From Corynebacterium caspium DSM 44850 (GTDB lineage Bacteria > Actinomycetota > Actinomycetes > Mycobacteriales > Mycobacteriaceae), in assembly GCF_030440555.1 (NCBI RefSeq), contig NZ_CP047118.1, forward strand, positions 1,302,001 to 1,366,000: 64,000 nucleotides of DNA, in the 5' to 3' direction. Under the pieces are notes generated by a model. The model saw nothing but the letters and a program-made list of their open reading frames with translations, searched no databases and was not told where the DNA came from. Of this stretch, positions 56,362 to 64,000 are shown piece after piece. A program made the translations under genes and the position numbers. Numbering within the stretch: the first letter of the stretch is position 1; every line of letters begins with the position of its first letter.

Positions 56362-58776
56362 TTATAGCTTTTCCATCGGCACTCCCCCGATAAGCATGAG
56401 ACGTACGGTTCCCGAAGAGCCAAAATCTACGGTAACGGTAGCCTGCGGGCCTTGGCCACTTGCTGCGGTGACCGTTCCTAAACCATATTTTGCGTGATTA
56501 ACCCGGTCTCCCACTTCCAAATTCAACCCTTTATGCAGCTGTGGTTTAGCTGTTATCTTTGATTTAGCCGGGCTAACCGGTTTCTTATAACCGCTACTGC
56601 CATGGCTGTGGCTGCTGTGGCTGCTGCTGCCGTAGCCACTGCTAGTAGTGTTCCGACTGCTGCTATAGCCGCTATAACCGTCATAGCCGCTATCCCAAGT
56701 ATTAGTTGGTTCCTCCCTGGCCCAATCAATGAGTTCAGTGGGAATTTCTTCGAGGAAACGACTGCCCGGATTGGTGGTGGGATTTCCCCAAGCTGAGCGA
56801 ATAATTGCGCGGGAAATATAGAGCCGTTCCCGAGCCCTAGTAATACCCACATAGGCCAGGCGTCGTTCTTCTGCAAGCTCCGCGGGATCTCCCAGCGAAC
56901 GCATATGGGGAAATTGGCCATCTTCCCAACCGGTAAGAAATACCACCGGGAACTCCAACCCCTTGGCGGTATGGAGAGTCATCAGCGTAACTACGCCTTC
57001 ATCCGTAGGAATCTGATCAGCATCTGCTACCAGTGAAACTCTTTCCAAAAAGGCCTCTAAGCTGCCTGGTTCAGCTGCCCCATCATTAGCATCAAGGGTT
57101 TGCGCCTGCTCCCCAGTCTGCTGGGTAGGATCTTCAAAATAAGCAGCTTGATTGGCGGCTTCGGCAGAGAATTCATGCGCTACTGAAACAAGTTCGTTGA
57201 GGTTATCTAGGCGAGCTAGTTCTTTGGGATCATTAGAAGTTTCCAATTTGGCCTTATAGCCAGTTTCTTCTAATACTGCCTGAATTACCTCCCCAATATC
57301 TGGCATCCCGGTGAACTCATTTACAGCATTAGTAGCACGCTCATCTAATTTTTCTAGCAAAGCGACAAATCCAGCTATGGCATTTGTAGCCCGACTAGCT
57401 AAAAGTGAGACCTTTCCAGCAGCAGCATCTCTTAAAGCTTGCCCAAAACTAATACCGTTAGTTTCTGCATGCAAAGCTACTAATGATTGCGCTTTATCCC
57501 CGATGGCCCGTTTGGGATTATTGACGATGCGTCGCAAGCTCACTGTATCTTCTGGATTAGCAATAACTCGCAGGTAGGCTACAATATCGCGGATCTCCTG
57601 GCGTTCATAAAAGCGCGTGCCGCCAACTACTTTATAAGGAATTCCAGAACGGATGAAGATATCTTCAACTGCGCGCGAAGAATTATTAGTGCGATACATA
57701 ACCGCCATATCGGAGTAATTTGCCCCTTGATCAACTAGTCGATCTATTTCCCCGGCAATAAAACGTGCTTCATCATGTTCATTATCAGCAACATAACCGG
57801 TGATATTTTCGCCACTTCCCAAGGCCGTCCACAACTTTTTGGGCCGGCGTGTAGCATTTTTGGAGATCACCGCATTTGCGGCATCCAAAATGGTCTGGGT
57901 AGAGCGATAATTTTGTTCTAAGATTACGGTTTTGGCATTGGGGAAATCTCTTTCAAATTCTTCAATATTGCGTATTGTGGCCCCGCGGAAAGCATAAATC
58001 GACTGATCCGAATCACCTACCACACATAGTTCGGAAGCATCTGGGCCAGTACCTACCAAGGTGGCTGCTAATTCATATTGGGCGTGGTTGGTGTCTTGAT
58101 ATTCGTCGATAAGTACGTGTCGGAAACGTCGCCGATAGTAGGTGGTAACCTCAGGTTGTGTTCGGAAAATCCTAACTACTTCCCCGATTAAATCATCGAA
58201 ATCCACCGCATTAGCTAAACGCAGCCGCTTATTATATTTGGTAAATACTTGCGCAATATTTAGCTCAAAAGGATTATGTGCAGCCTCTGCTTGCGCAAAA
58301 GCTTGGGCTGGAGTTATTAATTCGTTTTTATAGTTACTAATTGCATTACTTAAAGTGCGGGGAGTGTATTTCTTTAGGTCCAGCTGCATTTCTTTAGCGA
58401 TCATGCCTAATAAGCGGCGGGAATCATCGGCATCATAAATTGAAAAATTGCTTTTCAGACCCGCTAAGGGGGCTTGTTGGCGCAAAATACGCACACAGAT
58501 CGAGTGGAAAGTGGCCACCCACATGCGCGAGGCAATATTTTCCCCGATAAGCGCCCCTACCCGTTCCTTCATCTCCTGTGCGGCTTTATTGGTGAAGGTA
58601 ATCGCTAAAATTTGGCCTGGATGGACGCCGCGGGCTTGCATTAAATACGCAATACGCCTGGTCAATACCGCAGTTTTGCCAGATCCAGCACCGGCCACAA
58701 TTAAAAGAGGCGAGCCTATATGAGTTACAGCCGTAGCCTGTTGCGGATTTAAACCATCAAGGAGATCACTAGTCAT
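56362..58776 (-). CDS. pcrA: ATP-dependent DNA helicase PcrA/UvrD
   Basis: An 804-residue superfamily 1A helicase for nucleotide excision repair and clearance of RecA filaments. Motifs seen in order: Q-motif LNPQQATAVTH, Walker A AGAGSGKTAVLTRRIAYL, motif II LIDEYQDTNHAQYEL, motif III VVGDSDQSIYAFRGA, motif IV QNYRSTQTIL, motif V MTLHTAKGLEFPVVFLTGWE and motif VI YVGITRARERLYI. A Gly/Ser/Tyr/His-rich linker (about 690-735) leads to the C-terminal Tudor-like domain (VGDRVNHAKYGLGTV) that binds RNA polymerase in PcrA. The linker is unusually repetitive. Confidence 0.95.
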   Translation of the reverse strand: MTSDLLDGLNPQQATAVTHIGSPLLIVAGAGSGKTAVLTRRIAYLMQARGVHPGQILAITFTNKAAQEMKERVGALIGENIASRMWVATFHSICVRILRQQAPLAGLKSNFSIYDADDSRRLLGMIAKEMQLDLKKYTPRTLSNAISNYKNELITPAQAFAQAEAAHNPFELNIAQVFTKYNKRLRLANAVDFDDLIGEVVRIFRTQPEVTTYYRRRFRHVLIDEYQDTNHAQYELAATLVGTGPDASELCVVGDSDQSIYAFRGATIRNIEEFERDFPNAKTVILEQNYRSTQTILDAANAVISKNATRRPKKLWTALGSGENITGYVADNEHDEARFIAGEIDRLVDQGANYSDMAVMYRTNNSSRAVEDIFIRSGIPYKVVGGTRFYERQEIRDIVAYLRVIANPEDTVSLRRIVNNPKRAIGDKAQSLVALHAETNGISFGQALRDAAAGKVSLLASRATNAIAGFVALLEKLDERATNAVNEFTGMPDIGEVIQAVLEETGYKAKLETSNDPKELARLDNLNELVSVAHEFSAEAANQAAYFEDPTQQTGEQAQTLDANDGAAEPGSLEAFLERVSLVADADQIPTDEGVVTLMTLHTAKGLEFPVVFLTGWEDGQFPHMRSLGDPAELAEERRLAYVGITRARERLYISRAIIRSAWGNPTTNPGSRFLEEIPTELIDWAREEPTNTWDSGYDGYSGYSSSRNTTSSGYGSSSHSSHSHGSSGYKKPVSPAKSKITAKPQLHKGLNLEVGDRVNHAKYGLGTVTAASGQGPQATVTVDFGSSGTVRLMLIGGVPMEKL

Positions 58777-58836
58777 AATTCTTTAACCTACCTGTCGACC
58801 CGGACTGACCCTAGAAATCGTGGCAATATGGTGCCT

Positions 58837-59154
58837 ATGGATAAACAAAAAGACGTGCCCACCAGGGATATGGATATCCGTTTTCCTTCTGGCACTGAAG
58901 ATCCGCTTTCTGATGCGGAGATCCAAAAATATCGGGAGGAAATCAACCGCCTGGATACCGTGATCATCAATGCGATTCAACGCCGTACCAAAGTCTCTCA
59001 AGCTGTCGGACGTACCCGCATGTCTTCTGGCGGCACGCGTTTGGTGCACACTCGAGAGGTAGCAATCATTAATCAGTTCCGTGACCAGCTTGGACCTGAG
59101 GGGGCCCAAATTGCGATTGCTATTTTGAGTCTCGGGCGCGGCCGGCTGGGGTAA
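58837..59154 (+). CDS. Chorismate mutase, AroQ-delta type
   Basis: A 105-residue all-helical enzyme that turns chorismate into prephenate for Phe and Tyr synthesis. The core DPLSDAEIQKYREEINRLD supplies Arg and Glu of the active site, and RMSSGGTRLVHTREVAIINQ is characteristic of the intracellular actinobacterial form, which is activated by binding DAHP synthase. Starts at 58828, 58831 or 58837 are possible; the last lies 7 bases after a weak CAATAT. Confidence 0.9.
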   Translation: MDKQKDVPTRDMDIRFPSGTEDPLSDAEIQKYREEINRLDTVIINAIQRRTKVSQAVGRTRMSSGGTRLVHTREVAIINQFRDQLGPEGAQIAIAILSLGRGRLG

Positions 59155-59234
59155 GCTTCGGTATTTAGCAAGAAGTTAACTCCAAACTCTTAAAGCATAA
59201 TTCACCAGAAATTACCACGTTAAGGAGTATTTTC

Positions 59235-60866
59235 ATGGCTCAGGATTTCACCGCAACTACGGCTTGGAAAACCCTCAAGGATCAAACCGCCCCGCATTTA
59301 AGCGAAGTTTTTAGCCAGGATCCCAAGCGTGCCAAGAAGTACACTTTCGAGGCCGCCGGACTGCACGTTGATCTTTCTAAAAACTTGATTACTGACGAAA
59401 CCCTGCAACTATTGCTTGCCATGGCTGCAGAAATGGAACTTCCTGCAGCGACCGCAGCCATGTTTAAAGGTGAGCATATTAACCTCACTGAAGACCGCGC
59501 GGTACTGCACACTGCCCTGCGCTTACCGGCTGCAGAAAACCTAGAAGTTGATGGCCAGGATGTGGCTGCTGATGTGCACGAAACCCTAAGCCGGATGCGT
59601 GATTTCGCCACGGCTTTACGTTCTGGCACCTGGTTGGGCCATACTGGCCACACCATTAAACACGTGGTCAATATTGGTATTGGGGGTTCAGATCTAGGAC
59701 CAGCTATGGCTGTACAGGCCCTGCGCCCCTATGCCACCGCTGGTATTACTGCCTCATTTGTATCGAATGTGGATCCCGCCGACCTCACGGCCAAACTAGC
59801 TGAACTAGACCCAGAATCTACGCTCTTTATAGTGGCCTCCAAGACCTTTACTACCCAAGAAACTCTGGCCAATGCCAATGCGGCCAGGGCTTGGCTCCTG
59901 GATGCTTTTGGAGGCGATGAAAGTGCTATTGCCAAGCATTTTGCCGCAGTTTCTACCAATGCTGAAAAGGTAGCCGCTTTTGGTATTGATACCAATAATA
60001 TGTTTGGTTTCTGGGATTGGGTAGGCGGACGCTATTCCGTTGATTCCGCCATTGGTTTGGCTTTGATGGTGGTAATTGGGCCGTGGGATTTCATGAATTT
60101 CCTGGCAGGTTTCCATGCGATGGATACCCACTTCCGTACTGCCCCGCTGGCTGAAAATATTCCCGTACTCATGGCTTTGCTGAATCTTTGGTACAGCAAT
60201 GTTCTAGGTGCACAAACTCACGCGGTATTGCCTTATTCCCAAGATTTAGCGCGTTTCCCGGCCTATTTACAGCAGTTGACTATGGAATCTAATGGTAAGT
60301 CAGTGCGGGTAGATGGACAGCCAGTTTCCCTAGATACTGGGGAAATTTTCTGGGGTGAGCCCGGCACTAATGGCCAGCATGCGTTCTTCCAGCTCCTGCA
60401 CCAGGGAACTCGGCTAGTACCAGCTGATTTCATTGGATTTGCCCGTCCTCATGATGACATCATCACCCCCGATGGTGCCTCCATGCATAACCTGTTAATG
60501 AGCAATTTCTTCGCTCAAACCAAGGTGCTGGCCTTTGGTAAAGATGCCGCGACCATTGCTGCTGAAGGGGTACATCCTCAGATTGTGGCCCATAAAGTGA
60601 TGCCCGGCAATCGCCCCACCACCACTATTTTGGCTGAGCAGCTTACTCCTTTTGTCCTGGGATCCCTGATTGCCCTTTATGAGCACATCGTATTTGTAAA
60701 CGGTGTTATGTGGGGCATTAATTCCTTTGACCAATGGGGTGTAGAACTTGGCAAACAACAAGCTAATGATCTTGCTCCTGCAGTTGCTGGACAAAGCGAA
60801 GTAGATTCTGGCGATGCTTCCACTGATGCCCTAGTGCAGTGGTACCGCGAGCACCAAGAAAGCTAA
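59235..60866 (+). CDS. pgi: Glucose-6-phosphate isomerase
   Basis: A 543-residue glycolytic isomerase. Signature 1 ([18 protein letters not shown]) and signature 2 ([15 protein letters not shown]) are complete, as is the sugar-phosphate loop [20 protein letters not shown] lies about 8 bases before the ATG. Its stop is 3 bases from the convergent glycosylase gene. Confidence 0.96.
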   Translation: MAQDFTATTAWKTLKDQTAPHLSEVFSQDPKRAKKYTFEAAGLHVDLSKNLITDETLQLLLAMAAEMELPAATAAMFKGEHINLTEDRAVLHTALRLPAAENLEVDGQDVAADVHETLSRMRDFATALRSGTWLGHTGHTIKHVVNIGIGGSDLGPAMAVQALRPYATAGITASFVSNVDPADLTAKLAELDPESTLFIVASKTFTTQETLANANAARAWLLDAFGGDESAIAKHFAAVSTNAEKVAAFGIDTNNMFGFWDWVGGRYSVDSAIGLALMVVIGPWDFMNFLAGFHAMDTHFRTAPLAENIPVLMALLNLWYSNVLGAQTHAVLPYSQDLARFPAYLQQLTMESNGKSVRVDGQPVSLDTGEIFWGEPGTNGQHAFFQLLHQGTRLVPADFIGFARPHDDIITPDGASMHNLLMSNFFAQTKVLAFGKDAATIAAEGVHPQIVAHKVMPGNRPTTTILAEQLTPFVLGSLIALYEHIVFVNGVMWGINSFDQWGVELGKQQANDLAPAVAGQSEVDSGDASTDALVQWYREHQES

Positions 60867-60869
60867 ACC

Positions 60870-61679
60870 CTAAAGCGGCTGACAGTTGGGGCACCACCAA
60901 ATAATGCGCTCCAACTCGCCAGCTTCACCCCCGCTATCTGGCCCGCCCAAAGTGCTTTTGCGAATTAAAGTGCCACAGCGACGACACGGCTTATTATTAC
61001 GGCCAAATACATAACTAGTTTCCCCTGGTCGCATAACCCCAGTACTTACGCGAATGGGGGAATCTTTATTGGCCATCATTAGCCGGTAAGTAATTTCTAA
61101 AATCTGGGTAATATCCACGGTTGCGACAGCGCGAGCCGGATGCACCCCCGCTAGAAAACATATTTCTGCCCGGTATTCATTACCCACTCCAGCTAGATTT
61201 CGTTGATCTAATAATGCGGCCCCGATGGCGCGCTCTGGTTTAGCTAGAATACGTCGTTTTGCCTCTAGGATATCCCAATTATGCAAAACATCAGGACCCA
61301 GATATTCCATTCGCTCTTTATACTCAGCAGCTGGAAATACCTCTACTAAACCAAGATCATGGCCCACTACTTCTAAAGGCCGCGGATAAGTTTGAGGTTC
61401 TAAAACCAAAACTACCCGGGCGGTATAACCTGGTTTTTTCCATTTATCGCCTTTCAGATGCACAGCCCAAGTGCCTTCCATCTTTAAATGGGTATGCAAT
61501 ATCTGATCATCGAAACGCATAAATAGGTGCTTGCCATAGGGCCAAACTTCCTGAGTTATTAACCCATTAAAATTAGTTGTAGCAAAGCGTGGAACTCTTA
61601 AACTGGAATCCAGGACTTCCCGTCCTTCCATAAATTTAAGGCGACGGGCAAGCTGGTGAACTGAATCTCCTTCCGGCAT
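60870..61679 (-). CDS. Fpg/Nei-family DNA glycosylase (Nei2-like)
   Basis: A 269-residue bifunctional glycosylase/AP lyase that removes oxidised bases. The start must be the ATG at 61679: the mature protein then begins PEGDSVHQ, where the N-terminal Pro is the catalytic nucleophile and the Glu is essential; the frame from 61688 would bury them. The helix-two-turns-helix has LDQRNLAGVGNEYRAE, and the zinc finger at the end is CRRCGTLIRK with WWCPNCQPL. The PEGDS opening suggests endonuclease VIII rather than Fpg. Confidence 0.92.
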   Translation of the reverse strand: MPEGDSVHQLARRLKFMEGREVLDSSLRVPRFATTNFNGLITQEVWPYGKHLFMRFDDQILHTHLKMEGTWAVHLKGDKWKKPGYTARVVLVLEPQTYPRPLEVVGHDLGLVEVFPAAEYKERMEYLGPDVLHNWDILEAKRRILAKPERAIGAALLDQRNLAGVGNEYRAEICFLAGVHPARAVATVDITQILEITYRLMMANKDSPIRVSTGVMRPGETSYVFGRNNKPCRRCGTLIRKSTLGGPDSGGEAGELERIIWWCPNCQPL

Positions 61680-61688
61680 GCCCGCCAC

Positions 61689-61865
61689 CTTAGTGCGTAT
61701 TCAAAGAAGTGGAGAACCCCCTAAACCGATGGGACTCTGTTTGTAGTCCCAATATTTTCTACTTCCTTGATATCCGCAATTAAAATAATATGGACCAATT
61801 ATCTAAATCCGGCAAATATTGCTACCACTATAGTGGTCACTGCTATGCGCATATTTAGCAAATAA
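61689..61865. other. Spacer between the glycosylase and Lhr-like genes
   Basis: A 177-base AT-rich gap. It probably holds the promoter of the glycosylase gene. I see no gene, RNA or clear terminator in it. Confidence 0.4.
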
Positions 61866-64000
61866 CTACTTCCCGCGCGGGCGAAATGGCGAACCTCCAA
61901 TATCTTCAGATACACTCTCACCGCTATCACCTGGGGTTTTATCTATATATTCTGTATTGCTCGCTGCTGAAAACGCATCTGAGAGGCCATCTTCCGGGGC
62001 AGCTAATTCCGCAATAGCTGTGGCTAGATTTCGCCCCCGCGGGGTAGCATTTGGGGACTCTTTAGCTATAGAGCCGCTAAATTTTAGGCCCTGTGGAACT
62101 ATTCGCAGCCCAGCTTCCACCATGAGGTCTCGTAGCGGATGAGTCAACGCAGCTTCCCCATTAATTTTTTCTACCACAAAAGGTTCCATTAAGCCACGTC
62201 TAATAGCAGCTTTTAAGGCCTTTACCAATACCACTATAGGAGGTTGGGTTAATTCAGCAGCATCGGGAAGCAGTTCTGCTGGAAATATTAGATTACGGCC
62301 ACCTCTAGTGGCATATCCCAAAAATAAACCATCGGCTAAAACTATGATGGCACCCGCTGTGCGAGTAGGCCCACTTATAGGCCAAGGCAAAGTGGACCCA
62401 TAAGGATTAGCTGGATCAGCAGCTGCAAGTACATAAGTTTTTGGATGCTTAGTACCAGAAGGCCACCCAGATATATCTGGGCTATCGTTTAAAGCCCGCA
62501 ACCTATCAACTACCGCTGGGGTCGAAAACTGTGCCGCACCTAGCTCTGCCACAAAATAACCGCGCAAAGTTTTGCCATTTTCCTCAAAACCTGAAAGCAC
62601 TTTATATATGCGGGCAAAACCACCTAAAATATTTTCTGCCTGCACAGTACCGCGGCTTAACAACCCATATCTATCTAATAACGCCTCTCCCAGCGCAATA
62701 GAACGTTCCACACTGGGAATTTGCTGACGCGGCACCAGCGCCCATCGCCCGGCAATATCTGGTGGAATATGCGCGCGCGGCGCCATAAAGCTACTACGTC
62801 CCAGGCGCAAACGTCCCCTAGTGGGCTGACGCTTAACCCTATGTGCAGAAGTTTTCGCCATTCCCAAACGTGCCCGCACCCGGCTAAAACCATCAGGGCT
62901 TAAAAGGCCCAATTGGAATAAATCCCATATGGCAGTGCGTACTTCGGCCACCCCGGCCGCACCTGTCGTACCTGTCGTACCTGTCGCCCCTGTCGCCTCG
63001 GCTGCTCCTGCCGGCATCTGGAGTTTTTCAAGAATATCGCTAAATAAATACGCCCCGCCGCTTTCAAATATGTCTAAAATTGCTGCCTGGAGCGGGCTTA
63101 GCGAAGGTTTTTCAAATTCCGGAAGCAATTCCGCAGCAAATTCTGGGGGCAATAAATAAACCCACGGGTCAGTGGCTCCAGCGCTACCATCGCCAACTAC
63201 CAGGATTTCCCCATTGGCACAGAGTTCATCTAAGAAATGTGGCTGATAATCGGCGACTCGCTGTTTTAATACCAACGTTTCCCAAGCAGAAGCAGGCAAA
63301 CGCACCCCTGCTAATTGCTCGAGGGCCGCATAGGTGCCATCGATTCCACTTAGGACCGGACTTTCGTCGATAGCAGCCACTTGCTGCCATTCAGGGCTAA
63401 ATCGGCCTAAAGCAGCAGCGCTAACTGGCTGAATATTAGCGCGTAAAGCTGCTAAACTTTGGCGCCGAATTCGATTTAATACCGGGGCAGCGCAATATTC
63501 AGTCTCGGTAATTCCGGCACGGAAATGGCCTTCGATGATATCCCCTGCACTGATGGCCCCTTGTAAATAATTATGAGCCACAGAAATAGCCAGGTGAAAG
63601 GCCTCGGCAAGCTCAGAAAGCAGGAAAGGGCCGCGGGTTCTAGTCCACCGATTTAAAAGCTGGCTTAGCGCATCAGTTATGGGATTAGCTGGGGCAAATA
63701 CTCCCGGTGGAATAGGTATACCCAGGGCATCGCGCAAGATGGCCGCATCTTCTTGCTGGGCTAAATAAGGTTCCCCGTTGATACGCACCTGCATTATGCG
63801 GTGGCCTAATTCTTGCTGGGCTAGGGCCACTGGCGAGCCTGCAAAGCTTATGTGCTCGGCTAATTCAGCCACCGGAATGGGGCCTAAAATACGGAGTTGA
63901 TCTGCTAATTCTTCAGTATTTCTAGCTCTACGTTCAGGGGCAATATATTGCAATTGGGCATGTACTGTGGCAATTATTTCCGGGTCAAAGAGTTCGCGTA
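61866..64000 (-). CDS. C-terminal part of an Lhr-like ATP-dependent helicase
   Basis: The frame is open to the right edge, so the helicase core is outside the window; about 711 residues are present. The visible part contains repeated winged-helix and beta-rich segments, such as TRTRGPFLLSELAEAF and GLLSRGTVQAENILGGFARIYKVL, and LEPFV-like elements found in the long C-terminal extension of Lhr. An Ala/Gly/Thr linker (about 62964-63000) is made of a 9-base repeat. Lhr proteins of actinobacteria are about 1500 residues and act in DNA repair. The identification rests on the C-terminal segments only. An acidic, poorly ordered tail ends SPFRPRGK. Confidence 0.8.
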   Translation of the reverse strand, partial: RELFDPEIIATVHAQLQYIAPERRARNTEELADQLRILGPIPVAELAEHISFAGSPVALAQQELGHRIMQVRINGEPYLAQQEDAAILRDALGIPIPPGVFAPANPITDALSQLLNRWTRTRGPFLLSELAEAFHLAISVAHNYLQGAISAGDIIEGHFRAGITETEYCAAPVLNRIRRQSLAALRANIQPVSAAALGRFSPEWQQVAAIDESPVLSGIDGTYAALEQLAGVRLPASAWETLVLKQRVADYQPHFLDELCANGEILVVGDGSAGATDPWVYLLPPEFAAELLPEFEKPSLSPLQAAILDIFESGGAYLFSDILEKLQMPAGAAEATGATGTTGTTGAAGVAEVRTAIWDLFQLGLLSPDGFSRVRARLGMAKTSAHRVKRQPTRGRLRLGRSSFMAPRAHIPPDIAGRWALVPRQQIPSVERSIALGEALLDRYGLLSRGTVQAENILGGFARIYKVLSGFEENGKTLRGYFVAELGAAQFSTPAVVDRLRALNDSPDISGWPSGTKHPKTYVLAAADPANPYGSTLPWPISGPTRTAGAIIVLADGLFLGYATRGGRNLIFPAELLPDAAELTQPPIVVLVKALKAAIRRGLMEPFVVEKINGEAALTHPLRDLMVEAGLRIVPQGLKFSGSIAKESPNATPRGRNLATAIAELAAPEDGLSDAFSAASNTEYIDKTPGDSGESVSEDIGGSPFRPRGK

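Noticed and set aside
56190..56423. Frame across the GC-rich repeat between the M23 gene and pcrA
   Set aside because: The peptide is Ala/Arg/Val repeats produced by the repeat, and it overlaps the pcrA end.

Overview
The window is a chromosomal segment of a Corynebacterium-type actinobacterium (Mycobacteriales) with roughly balanced base composition, lower in GC than most of the genus. The assignment rests on gene content and order: a long-form GapB, Rpf2 with ksgA-ispE-ABC-F, tatD and metG, a BetP-like betaine carrier, actinobacterial Pmt, the cell-division pair Glp/GlpR next to galU, an AmtR-like nitrogen regulator beside purH-purN-perM, and pcrA-chorismate mutase-pgi. Several genes have a -10 hexamer 5 to 8 bases before the start codon and no ribosome binding site, the leaderless arrangement common in this group.

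Layout. 1-3.8 kb: the tail of an unidentified gene, gapB and prfC with an overlapping small ORF. 3.8-9.3 kb: a 5-oxoproline catabolic block (pxpA, a pxpB-pxpC fusion, a biotin carboxylase/BCCP protein) facing an NRAMP-fold transporter that lacks the usual metal ligands. 9.4-12.2 kb: a membrane protein, a DUF6882-like protein, a HAD phosphatase and a small monooxygenase. 12.2-25.3 kb: housekeeping genes (ABC-F, ispE, rsmA, rpf2, tatD, an MDR oxidoreductase, metG, betP, rsmI, pmt) and an orphan zinc-type anti-sigma-like protein. 25.3-30.4 kb: doxX, an MFS permease and a beta-glucoside PTS with its phospho-beta-glucosidase, all on one strand. 30.5-33.6 kb: a methyltransferase, then an FTR1 plus P19-like iron uptake operon with a DtxR-type operator.

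33.9-39.5 kb is the clearest accessory region: a 1476-residue wall-anchored adhesin (thioester domain, eight ester-bond TQ/VaFE repeats, LANTG sorting signal) followed by about 1 kb without a convincing gene and a tRNA-Ala. 39.6-47.4 kb: glpR, rimJ-like, glp and galU on the minus strand, then a divergent folate/SAF/MscL set, moaB-like and htrA. 47.4-51.0 kb: two ribosomal protein blocks (L32 and L31B; L28, L33, S14 and S18), all free of zinc-binding CxxC motifs, flanking a SulP transporter. 51.1-64 kb: amtR, purH, purN, perM, an M23 peptidase, pcrA, chorismate mutase, pgi, a Nei-type glycosylase and the C-terminal half of an Lhr-like helicase that runs off the window.

The items most worth following are the non-canonical NRAMP protein with the oxoprolinase genes, the adhesin with its mosaic repeats and possible divergent small RNA, and recurrent in-frame microrepeats in linkers of otherwise conserved genes. 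No rRNA, CRISPR array, transposase or phage gene was recognised.
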